Assembly (NCBI GenBank): GCA_964019425.1
Contig: OZ025849.1
Coordinates: 372,001-436,000 of the forward strand
Origin: Flectonema sp. DT1601
Taxonomy: Eukaryota > Euglenozoa > Diplonemea > Diplonemida > Diplonemidae
Reading direction: 5' to 3'
Length of the DNA: 64,000 bases
Each line of letters starts with the position of its first letter. Position 1 is the stretch's first letter. Below the pieces are notes generated by a model. That model worked only from the letters and a program-made list of their open reading frames with translations. It searched no databases and was not told the DNA's origin. Positions 27,652 to 36,059 of this stretch are shown in pieces. The position numbers were made by a program, and so were the translations under genes.

Positions 27652-29370
27652 ATGCGTAATTATATACCAACGCTTATTGAAAGATATGGTTTGAAGAAAT
27701 CAACTAGGTCTATTACATCTATACCCAACACTAATAAAAAAAGAGATGTTTTGGTGCTTGGAGGAGGTCACAACGGATTAGTAGCTGCGTCATATCTTGC
27801 AAAAAAAGGTCTGAATGTCACTGTTTTGGAGAGAAGGCATTGCCTTGGTGGAGCAGCAGTAACAGAAGAAATAGTTCCGGGTTTTAAATTTTCACGAGCA
27901 TCGTATCTGGCAGGTTTACTCCGGCCACAGATTATCAAAGATTTAGATCTTGAGAGGCACGGTCTCAAATTTTTACCTCGGAATCCGTCTTCGTTTACGC
28001 CTGTAAGAGAATCCGACAAACCGTACCTTCTTTTGGGTGATGATACAAATATGAACACTCAATCAATATCTCAGTTTTCAAAAAGTGACGCAGTTGCCTT
28101 TGAAGAGTATGAAGCCTTTCTCGGTAAAGTACGTAATATCATTCAGCCTTTATTGGATTCACATCCTCCTGATTTTACTGGTGAAAAACTTAGAAATTTC
28201 ACACAAGATCTTACGGCAATAAAGGACATCATTCAAGTTGGTTATAAAAATAAGTCTGAGCTGATACCGTTTTATGAGCTGTTTACGGGATCTGCGAGTC
28301 ACTTATTAACCAGGTGGTTTGATTCTGAAATTCTGAAGACAACATTGGCGACTGACGCTGTGATCGGAGCAATTGTTTCCCCGAGTGCTGCGGGATCTGC
28401 GTATGTTTTGTTACATCACGTAATGGGTGAAATAGCTGGTAAAAAGGGAGTCTGGGCATACGTCGAGGGAGGTATGGGACAAATCTCAGAATCAATCGCA
28501 AAAAGTGCTCGTGAAAACGGTGCCGAACTCCACACTGACGTTTCCGTCAGCCGCATAACCACTGAAAACAATACCACAACGGGAGTCGAACTTGCCGATG
28601 GTACCACCCTATTCGCTGACACAATAATTTCTGCCTGCTCACCGCATCATACTTTCATGGAGCTGTTGTCTAGGGATGACGACGGTGGGATAGAATACCC
28701 GCCTGGGTTTATCAACCACATCAGGAACACACAACAGGAGTGCGGTGCGTTTAAAATTAACTGCGCAGTGAGAGAGCTTCCTTTGTTTACTTGTTACCCC
28801 CACACTGGGAATGAAGCAGGTCCTATGCACATGGGAACTATTCATTTTGAGTCAAGAATGGAAGAGATAGAAGCTGCCTTTAGAGAAGCAAGTATTGGTG
28901 TACCTGCTTCAAGACCTGTTATTGAAATGACTATCCCATCTTCAATTGATAAGACCATCTCACCAATAGGACAGCATGTGGTTCAGTTGTTCGTTCAGTT
29001 TGCTCCTTATGATGTGGATCCTAGAGTTGGTAGTTGGGAAGACCCGGAGTTCAAGAAATCCTTTGTTGAGAGATGCTTTTCGATCGTAGATGAGTTCGCT
29101 CCTAATTTTACCTCCTCAATTATTGGTTACGATGCGCTGTCGCCTCTCGATCTCGAACGTATATTTGGCCTCCCAAGAGGAAACATTTTCCATGGGGCTC
29201 TATCACTCCAACAGTTGGGTTATGCTAGACCCGTTCCTGGCTGGTCTAGTCACCGTACCCCAGTTAAGGGACTTTATCTCGGATCATCTGGTACCCATCC
29301 TGGTGGTGGTGTTATGGGAGCCCCAGGTAGAAACTGCGCCAGAGTAGTTTTGGCTGATTTGGGAAAATGA
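27652..29370 (+). CDS. PYROXD2: PYROXD2-like FAD-dependent oxidoreductase
   Basis: A 572-residue flavoprotein of the phytoene-desaturase/amine-oxidase superfamily, closest in layout to PYROXD2, which in animals is a mitochondrial matrix protein of poorly defined substrate. A Rossmann ADP-binding motif GGGHNGLVAASYLA starts near residue 37, followed by LERRHCLGGAA. The C-terminus carries the family signature GSSGTHPGGGVMGAPGRN that closes the FAD site. Length fits the family (about 580). The first 31 residues are basic and hydroxylated with few acids, so mitochondrial import is plausible but not proven. The start follows a CAG acceptor-like site by 21 bases with no ATG between. It is the first gene of the + strand cluster. 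No breaks are seen. Confidence 0.9.
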   Translation: MRNYIPTLIERYGLKKSTRSITSIPNTNKKRDVLVLGGGHNGLVAASYLAKKGLNVTVLERRHCLGGAAVTEEIVPGFKFSRASYLAGLLRPQIIKDLDLERHGLKFLPRNPSSFTPVRESDKPYLLLGDDTNMNTQSISQFSKSDAVAFEEYEAFLGKVRNIIQPLLDSHPPDFTGEKLRNFTQDLTAIKDIIQVGYKNKSELIPFYELFTGSASHLLTRWFDSEILKTTLATDAVIGAIVSPSAAGSAYVLLHHVMGEIAGKKGVWAYVEGGMGQISESIAKSARENGAELHTDVSVSRITTENNTTTGVELADGTTLFADTIISACSPHHTFMELLSRDDDGGIEYPPGFINHIRNTQQECGAFKINCAVRELPLFTCYPHTGNEAGPMHMGTIHFESRMEEIEAAFREASIGVPASRPVIEMTIPSSIDKTISPIGQHVVQLFVQFAPYDVDPRVGSWEDPEFKKSFVERCFSIVDEFAPNFTSSIIGYDALSPLDLERIFGLPRGNIFHGALSLQQLGYARPVPGWSSHRTPVKGLYLGSSGTHPGGGVMGAPGRNCARVVLADLGK

Positions 29371-29754
29371 GTTAGCAATGTTCTCTTTTCCAATCGTCGT
29401 TTTATTTTTGACGTTTCTATTGCTCTCATTTTATTCAATTTAATTACACATTGAGTTTTTGGGTTGGCATTTTTGCGTCTTGCGATTTACCTTAGACTAA
29501 GTAGTCAACTTCTCTTTTTCTTATATTTTCACTTGCCTTGGGGGCCGATGTGTGTAATGTTCTTGTTGTGATTGTACGTTAGCTAACATTTGTTTGGATG
29601 GTCTGATTATCTGGATTTGTAAAAGGTTCCGTAAAGCCGTAGAATAGGATCTCAGAGGGACCTTCTCAAACAGGTGTGAGTATTTACCTAGAGTATTTAT
29701 GTTGTATTAATTCACTCCCTTCAGTTTTTCAAAACTCCACTTTATTTTAACAAA
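29371..29754. other. Spacer before the four-gene array
   Basis: AT-rich but nearly free of long homopolymers. Only the last 26 bases or so, up to the ATG (AAACTCCACTTTATTTTAAC and the next bases), are shared with the leaders of the other array genes. The sequence further upstream differs, so the array repeat starts here. A CCCTTCAG acceptor-like site precedes the gene. Confidence 0.6.
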
Positions 29755-30342
29755 ATGTCCAAGTGCCACGGATGCAACTTTCTAGTGACTGGAGTCACCC
29801 CAACTCACTGCTGTCATGCATGTGGAATGAAGGCGGGAAGTCACGGGATGAGATGCCACAAGACTCCATTAGTTGCGGGATCATTTACTGATGGAACTGT
29901 ACCATGTCCTTCTGTTATCACTCAGAACGGTAACCAAATCACCGTAACAAACGCCACCCAGCCGTGGTCACCATCGATTGGAACTGTTCACCAGGGAGGA
30001 AAGGTTGACTTTCAGACTGGAGGATTAGCTGCGTTGGTGGGAGCTGTTAACAACGCTGGTGATATTCACTTTACTAACGGAGTGAAGTGGACCGTCATCC
30101 CTCCACTTCACGGTGCTTGGGCTGCCGACCAGGGTGCTAGCAACTTGACTCAAATTACTCAAATTGGACCAAACTTCACGGCCACCAACCCTGGACAGCC
30201 TTGGTCACCATCTACTGGTGTTCACCATCCTAACAACACTGTCACATTCGCTACAGGTGGTCTTGTTGGACTCACTGGAACCTTTAACGGGGCCGGTGTC
30301 ATTGCTTTTAGTAACGGATGCAGCTGGACTAAGACAGCATAA
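29755..30342 (+). CDS. Tandem-array Cys/His-beta-repeat protein, copy A1
   Basis: A 195-residue protein of two parts. Residues 1-38 carry a compact Cys/His cluster (C4, C7, then HCCHAC, a His and CH) that looks able to bind zinc. Residues about 55-195 are two copies of a roughly 60-residue module with the pattern ITQ-x-G, QPWSPS, V-x-F-x-TGGL, F-x-NG-x-x-WT, which suggests beta-rich folding. I recall similar THCCHAC segments in predicted proteins of dinoflagellates and other algae, from memory and unchecked; I can assign no function. No signal peptide or membrane segment. Codons are richer in G/C-ending choices (ACC, AAC, GTC) than in neighbouring genes, which hints at high expression. A-type marks: Leu after KTP, and a 3' flank with TTAGCTTATTCTCTC. 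Confidence 0.88.
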   Translation: MSKCHGCNFLVTGVTPTHCCHACGMKAGSHGMRCHKTPLVAGSFTDGTVPCPSVITQNGNQITVTNATQPWSPSIGTVHQGGKVDFQTGGLAALVGAVNNAGDIHFTNGVKWTVIPPLHGAWAADQGASNLTQITQIGPNFTATNPGQPWSPSTGVHHPNNTVTFATGGLVGLTGTFNGAGVIAFSNGCSWTKTA

Positions 30343-30744
30343 AATATGAAGCATTAGCTTATTCTCTCAATATTTCTGACCTACGTGATTTTTGTTGTGG
30401 ATCGTTAGCAATCCATGCTTTGTTATTGTCCCTCCCACTTATCCTCCACCCTCGATTTCCGCTGGTGTCCGTTGTTGGTAGCTCTTTGCAAGTTTACTTC
30501 ATGCGAGAGTAAAATTATTGCGTGGAGTCAGCATGAATAAGGGACCTTCATTCATATATGATGACGGTGAATACTCCACCTGCGTTTTATGATTAACTCT
30601 CATACTTCCTCCCATTTGTTTAGCTCAATGAAGTGAATTGCATACGAGAAACCAACACCTTTTTAATAACGTAATTGTAATAATATTATTGTCACATTGT
30701 TCACCCTGCAGTTCCACAACTAAACTCCACTTTATTTTAACAAA
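30343..30744. other. A-B spacer of the array
   Basis: The 3' flank of copy A1 is followed by the common leader of the array (from about ACCTTCATTCATATATGATG to the ATG), which is shared with the next two spacers. It contains a CCCTGCAG acceptor-like site 34 bases before the start. The sequence between is AT-rich and unique to A-B junctions (it recurs at 32241-32643 with changes). Confidence 0.7.
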
Positions 30745-31332
30745 ATGTCCAAGTGCCACGGATGCAACTTTCTAGTGACTGGAGTCACCCCAACTCACTG
30801 CTGTCATGCATGTGGAATGAAGGCGGGAAGTCACGGGATGAGATGCCACAAGACTCCATTCGTTGCGGGATCATTTACTGATGGAACTGTACCATGTCCT
30901 TCTATTATCACTCAGAACGGTAACCAAATCACCGTAACAAACGCCACCCAGCCGTGGTCACCATCGATCGGAACTGTTCACCAGGGAGGAAAGGTTGACT
31001 TTCAGACTGGAGGATTAGCTGCGTTGGTGGGAGCTGTTAACAACGCTGGTGATATTCACTTTACCAACGGAGTGAAGTGGACCGTCATCCCTCCACTTCA
31101 CGGTGCTTGGGCTGCCGACCAGGGTGCCAGCAACTTGACTCAAATTACTCAAATTGGACCAAACTTCACGGCCACCAACCCTGGACAGCCTTGGTCACCA
31201 TCTACTGGTGTTCACCATCCTAACAACACTGTCACATTCGCTACAGGTGGTCTTGTTGGACTCACTGGAACCTTTAACGGGGCCGGTGTCATTGCTTTTA
31301 GTAACGGATGCAGCTGGACTAAGACAGCATAA
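30745..31332 (+). CDS. Tandem-array Cys/His-beta-repeat protein, copy B1
   Basis: Same 195-residue architecture as copy A1. Only two residues differ: Phe replaces Leu after KTP, and Ile replaces Val in CPSV. B-type marks are the Phe and a 3' flank reading AAGCTCTCTCTCAATTTTTG. A few synonymous changes (such as GCC for GCT) separate A and B types. The near-identity shows recent duplication or ongoing gene conversion. Confidence 0.88.
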   Translation: MSKCHGCNFLVTGVTPTHCCHACGMKAGSHGMRCHKTPFVAGSFTDGTVPCPSIITQNGNQITVTNATQPWSPSIGTVHQGGKVDFQTGGLAALVGAVNNAGDIHFTNGVKWTVIPPLHGAWAADQGASNLTQITQIGPNFTATNPGQPWSPSTGVHHPNNTVTFATGGLVGLTGTFNGAGVIAFSNGCSWTKTA

Positions 31333-31652
31333 AATATGAAGCTCTCTCTCAATTTTTGACCAATGTGATTTTATTGTTTACGATCGTTCGCGATCCATGC
31401 TTTGTTATTGTCCCTCCCACTTATCTTCCACCCTCAAAAAAAAAAAAAAAGACCTTCATTCATATATGATGACGGTGAATACTCCGCCAAAGGTGTATGA
31501 GAAACTCTCATACTTCCTCCCATTTGTTTAGCTCAATGAAGTGAATTGCATACGAGAAACCAACACCTTTTTAGTAACGTAATTGTAATAATATTATTGT
31601 CGCATTGTTCACCCTGCAGTTCCACAACTAAACTCCACTTTATTTTAACAAA
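31333..31652. other. B-A spacer of the array
   Basis: The B-type 3' flank is followed by a short A run (31437-31450) and then the common leader with its CCCTGCAG site. At 320 bases it is shorter than the A-B spacers, chiefly because the segment before the common leader is missing. No separate gene is seen. Confidence 0.7.
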
Positions 31653-32240
31653 ATGTCCAAGTGCCACGGATGCAACTTTCTAGTGACTGGAGTCACCCCA
31701 ACCCACTGCTGTCATGCATGTGGAATGAAGGCGGGAAGTCACGGGATGAGATGCCACAAGACTCCATTAGTTGCGGGATCATTTACTGATGGAACTGTAC
31801 CATGTCCTTCTGTTATCACTCAGAACGGTAACCAAATCACCGTAACAAACGCCACCCAGCCGTGGTCACCATCGATTGGAACTGTTCACCAGGGAGGAAA
31901 GGTTGACTTTCAGACTGGAGGATTAGCTGCGTTGGTGGGAGCTGTTAACAACGCTGGTGATATTCACTTTACTAACGGAGTGAAGTGGACCGTCATCCCT
32001 CCACTTCACGGTGCTTGGGCTGCCGACCAGGGTGCTAGCAACTTGACTCAAATTACTCAAATTGGACCAAACTTCACGGCCACCAACCCTGGACAGCCTT
32101 GGTCACCATCTACTGGTGTTCACCATCCTAACAACACTGTCACATTCGCTACAGGTGGTCTTGTTGGACTCACTGGAACCTTTAACGGGGCCGGTGTCAT
32201 TGCTTTTAGTAACGGATGCAGCTGGACTAAGACAGCATAA
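31653..32240 (+). CDS. Tandem-array Cys/His-beta-repeat protein, copy A2
   Basis: The protein is identical to copy A1, and the nucleotides are almost so. It shares the A-type 3' flank (TTAGCTTATTCTCTC). It starts 1898 bases after A1, matching the 1899-base step between B1 and B2, so the duplicated unit is an A-B pair. The Cys/His cluster and both beta modules are intact. Confidence 0.88.
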   Translation: MSKCHGCNFLVTGVTPTHCCHACGMKAGSHGMRCHKTPLVAGSFTDGTVPCPSVITQNGNQITVTNATQPWSPSIGTVHQGGKVDFQTGGLAALVGAVNNAGDIHFTNGVKWTVIPPLHGAWAADQGASNLTQITQIGPNFTATNPGQPWSPSTGVHHPNNTVTFATGGLVGLTGTFNGAGVIAFSNGCSWTKTA

Positions 32241-32643
32241 AATATGAAGCGTTAGCTTATTCTCTCAATATTTCTGACCTACGTGATTTTTGTTGTGGAT
32301 CGTTAGCAATCCATGCTTTGTTATTGTCCCTCCCACTTATCCTCCACTCTCGATTTCAGCTAATGTCCGGCGTTATCGCCTTGGTAGCTTCTTACAAGTT
32401 TACTTCGTACAAGAGTAAAGTTATGAATAAATAAAAAAAAAGACCTTCATTCATATATGATGACGGTGAATACTCCGCCAAAGGTGTATGAGAAACTCTC
32501 ATACTTCCTCCCATTTGTTTAGCTCAATGAAGTGAATTGCATACGAGAAACCAACACCTTTTTAATAACGTAATTGTAATAATATTATTGTCGCATTGTT
32601 CACCCTGCAGTTCCACAACTAAACTCCACTTTATTTTAACAAA
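32241..32643. other. A-B spacer of the array, second copy
   Basis: Parallels 30343-30744: an A-type 3' flank, then diverged AT-rich sequence with a short A run (32434-32442), then the common leader and CCCTGCAG site. The common part matches the B-A spacer more closely than the first A-B spacer (both read CCGCCAAAGGTGTATGAG), which suggests exchange between repeats. Confidence 0.7.
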
Positions 32644-33231
32644 ATGTCCAAGTGCCACGGATGCAACTTTCTAGTGACTGGAGTCACCCCAACCCACTGC
32701 TGTCATGCATGTGGAATGAAGGCGGGAAGTCACGGGATGAGATGCCACAAGACTCCATTCGTTGCGGGATCATTTACTGATGGAACTGTACCATGTCCTT
32801 CTGTTATCACTCAGAACGGTAACCAAATCACCGTAACAAACGCCACCCAGCCGTGGTCACCATCGATCGGAACTGTTCACCAGGGAGGAAAGGTTGACTT
32901 TCAGACTGGAGGATTAGCTGCGTTGGTGGGAGCTGTTAACAACGCTGGTGATATTCACTTTACTAACGGAGTGAAGTGGACCGTCATCCCTCCACTTCAC
33001 GGTGCTTGGGCTGCCGACCAGGGTGCCAGCAACTTGACTCAAATTACTCAAATTGGACCAAACTTCACAGCCACCAACCCTGGACAGCCTTGGTCACCAT
33101 CTACTGGTGTTCACCATCCTAACAACACTGTCACATTCGCTACTGGTGGTCTTGTTGGACTCACTGGAACCTTTAACGGGGCCGGTGTCATTGCTTTTAG
33201 TAACGGATGCAGCTGGACTAAGACAGCATAA
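32644..33231 (+). CDS. Tandem-array Cys/His-beta-repeat protein, copy B2
   Basis: Last copy of the array, with B-type Phe after KTP but A-type Val in CPSV. All metal-ligand candidates and both beta modules are retained. The repeat homology continues past the stop to about 33296 (GATCGTTCGCGATCC) and then ends abruptly, which marks the right edge of the tandem array. Confidence 0.88.
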   Translation: MSKCHGCNFLVTGVTPTHCCHACGMKAGSHGMRCHKTPFVAGSFTDGTVPCPSVITQNGNQITVTNATQPWSPSIGTVHQGGKVDFQTGGLAALVGAVNNAGDIHFTNGVKWTVIPPLHGAWAADQGASNLTQITQIGPNFTATNPGQPWSPSTGVHHPNNTVTFATGGLVGLTGTFNGAGVIAFSNGCSWTKTA

Positions 33232-33842
33232 AATATGAAGCTCTCTCTCAATTTTTGACCAATGTGATTTTATTGTTTACGATCGTTCGCGATCCAGATT
33301 CTTCCTCTCAAACAAGTTTTTTTTTATCCCTGGTTCTTTCCTTTTTCTCTTGCGAAAAGGGTGGATTGCATATAACAAGCTCTACAAGGCTTTTGTTACT
33401 GTGTGTGTGGAATGAAGTGAAGAAAAAAAAAAGAGAAAAAAAACATTACAAAAAAAAAAAAAAAAAAATTAAAAAAATAAGGGGGAAGAAGAGAAAAATA
33501 TTGCTATTCTGTAGCTGATTCTGTAGCTGATTCTGTGTATAAACTCCGGAGTCAGCTATCGGTTGATTATCTCATATTTCGGTGTCTTTTTTTTTCTGCA
33601 AAAACTCTTCCCCCCTTTTTTTTTTTCCAAGATTTTTTTCAGGTGCGTAAGACCTCAAAAAAAAAAAAGTATCAATTACTTCCATTTTTTTTACATTTCT
33701 TTTTTGTTTTTTCAAAAACAGGTACCACGATTATTATAAAAAAAAACAAAAAAAACATTATATTTTTTTTTAAAAATAATACATCAAAATAATTAAAACC
33801 ATAACTTAAATATTCAAGGTAAGGGCTGTACCCATCAGCAAT
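33232..33842. other. Spacer after the array
   Basis: The array repeat ends near 33296. The rest is homopolymer-rich spacer with a direct 12-base duplication (TTCTGTAGCTGA twice, about 33507-33531). A CATCAG acceptor-like site at 33834-33838 lies four bases before the next start. The open frames here are low-complexity. Confidence 0.65.
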
Positions 33843-35594
33843 ATGACCCGCGCCATCATTATAGCAGGATGTCTACTTCCACTTGCAGAGATGAAGACAT
33901 TTAGGTATAATGTGATTGGTGATTTTGGAATGGGTGGATGGGACAGCGGAATGATGTTCGAAGTTGAAAGTGCGAATAGATTTCATGATATGTCCCAAGA
34001 GTATGATGGACAATTCACGATCAGTACAGGAGATAATATTTATAATGCTGATGTTCAGTATGGTTTGAAAAAATCATTTGAGGAACTTTGGGCAAAAGAC
34101 GGGGTACACACTGGAGGATTATGGTTATTAACACAAGGAAACCACGGTGATCACGGATCTCAAGTTCAATATTCAAAAAAGAACCCAAAATGGTATCTGC
34201 CTACAAATTACTTCACAAGGGTGATGGACACTGGTTTAGGTTTTAATATTCAAGTCTGGGGTGTTGACACTCATCAGTTTGATGCACATCAATCTGGATG
34301 GCTTGAAAATTCACTAAAAGATTCCAAAGCAAGATGGAAAGTTATTTTCACTCACTACCCATACGCTTCATCGGGACGACACGCAAGAGTAGCACCACCA
34401 GCAACTGTCGCTGCTTTGGCAAAGAAATTTGGAGTTCAAGCGGTCTTCAATGGACATGATCACTTAATTCAAACATGTGTAGAACACGGTGTCGCCTTCG
34501 TAGGTTCTGGTGCTGTCTCAAGAGGTTCAATGATGAATCGCGCAATAGATGCACAAAAGAATCATTTTGTGTTAACAGTTGGAACTCACACTAGTATTGG
34601 AACACATGGGATATTCGAAGCAATCGTATCGAAGAATGTAATGTGGGGTGTTACCTTATCACGAAATGGATTGGTACATGAATTTAACACAGTCTGGGAT
34701 TGGCCATTCAAATACAGAGATCTAAGCAAGGGTGATAATGCTTTACCATCACCAAAGGTCGTCCTTCAGTATCTAAACGAAGAAGCGGACAGCACAAAGC
34801 CGGAATCACAAAAGGCTGACGGCCCAGCAGCATCAACAGATGCAAACAGCACCGCAACCAACTCTTCTGCAGTTGAAAAAAAACCAGATGTACCAGAAAC
34901 ACCTTCCCCAACTAATAATATAAATATTACGAAGGTAACCTTAAACCCAAATCTAACTGCACAGGTGGCTCCCAAAGCACCGACTGCTGTCGGTGTCATC
35001 CCAGAAAAACTTGCAAAATTTGTTGTCAGTACTAACTGCCGAGAGTGTACTGCTGGGATATCAGTGGGTAGAGAGTTTTCATTGTGGATACAAGGTATCA
35101 AGATTACAAAAGACCATAGAGTATTTATCGCCTACTCCGACTCTGACTGCCACAAAGATGGTGTCGAAGCCGCTGTTGCTGGTGGTAAAGTAGTAATTCC
35201 ACGGTCTCCAATTATTAATTGGACTCTACGGGGAAAGCTAAGTGGACCTACTCATTTGTTTGTCTGTTTGTCTGGAAATGCCGGAGAAGTTTATTATTCA
35301 TTGGGGCAATCAGGGGTATTGAAAGCAGGATTTACTGCATACCCTGAACCACCTGAGTCATCACCAACCCCTCCAGGACAGAAGACAAAAGCTGTGAAGA
35401 GACCACAAGTTGGTTCCTTCTCTATGAAGACCTCCGCATCGACTGGAAGTATTCCGAAATCATGGTTCTACATCTTGACGGCTATCATTATTACAGCTGT
35501 GCCAATGGCATGGCAAATGGGAAAGAAAGCAAGATCTAGAGAACTACGTGATAACAGCAAGAGACACCAATCAAGTATCAAGGTGGCCACATAG
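33843..35594 (+). CDS. Membrane-anchored purple (tartrate-resistant type) acid phosphatase
   Basis: A 583-residue metallophosphatase with the type-5 purple acid phosphatase order of metal ligands: GDFG at 26-29, GDNIY at 63-67, GNHGDHG at 99-105, THYPYASSGRH at 170-180 and GHDH at 204-207. These bind the two metals and the phosphate. GNHG replaces the commoner GNHD, but the Asn-His pair is kept. Residues 2-15 form a short hydrophobic signal. After the catalytic domain (to about 310) comes a Thr/Pro/Ser-rich linker, a C-terminal domain of about 120 residues I cannot name, and a membrane segment near 540-559 with a short basic tail. Expected topology is a cell-surface or endosomal ectoenzyme that frees phosphate from organic substrates. 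The usual enzyme is about 330 residues; the extension is extra. Confidence 0.9.
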   Translation: MTRAIIIAGCLLPLAEMKTFRYNVIGDFGMGGWDSGMMFEVESANRFHDMSQEYDGQFTISTGDNIYNADVQYGLKKSFEELWAKDGVHTGGLWLLTQGNHGDHGSQVQYSKKNPKWYLPTNYFTRVMDTGLGFNIQVWGVDTHQFDAHQSGWLENSLKDSKARWKVIFTHYPYASSGRHARVAPPATVAALAKKFGVQAVFNGHDHLIQTCVEHGVAFVGSGAVSRGSMMNRAIDAQKNHFVLTVGTHTSIGTHGIFEAIVSKNVMWGVTLSRNGLVHEFNTVWDWPFKYRDLSKGDNALPSPKVVLQYLNEEADSTKPESQKADGPAASTDANSTATNSSAVEKKPDVPETPSPTNNINITKVTLNPNLTAQVAPKAPTAVGVIPEKLAKFVVSTNCRECTAGISVGREFSLWIQGIKITKDHRVFIAYSDSDCHKDGVEAAVAGGKVVIPRSPIINWTLRGKLSGPTHLFVCLSGNAGEVYYSLGQSGVLKAGFTAYPEPPESSPTPPGQKTKAVKRPQVGSFSMKTSASTGSIPKSWFYILTAIIITAVPMAWQMGKKARSRELRDNSKRHQSSIKVAT

Positions 35595-36059
35595 AACTGT
35601 TTTACTATCGGCATTCCTCTCTTTGGAGGTAGTAAGATAATCGGTTCATCTGTTTTCTCAACCACAGAATTTATGGATACTCCCCCATTCCCTATTCGGC
35701 TTAAATTGTTATTAATGAATTTTTATTTTTTTATTTTTCCATTCCTTTGTTTTAAATTTTTCCTTTTATTTATTTTATTTTATTTAATTTTTTTTTTTTT
35801 TTTTTTTTGCCTTAATGAGAAAAAAAGAATATTAACAAATATTTTTAAGAAAAAAAAAAAAAAAAAAAAATAGAAAAAAACATCCGTATTACTGATTAAA
35901 GGAGGAGAGTTTTGTTACCAGAAATACCAACAATATGTCTTACCCCATATGAATACCTGGACCTATATCTGGAGCATCAACATAAATAAGAAAAATAGAG
36001 TTTTATATCTTCTTACAATGTTATAATAATTTTTTTTTTTTCTTTTTAGAATCAGAATT
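35595..36059. other. Homopolymer-rich spacer
   Basis: AT-rich spacer with T and A tracts at 35790-35808 and 35850-35870. It ends in a long T-rich stretch followed by TAG at 36047-36049, an acceptor-like site 10 bases before the next start. Just after the phosphatase stop, TTACTA and TAGTAA flank a CCTC/GAGG pair, a weak hairpin. Confidence 0.6.
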
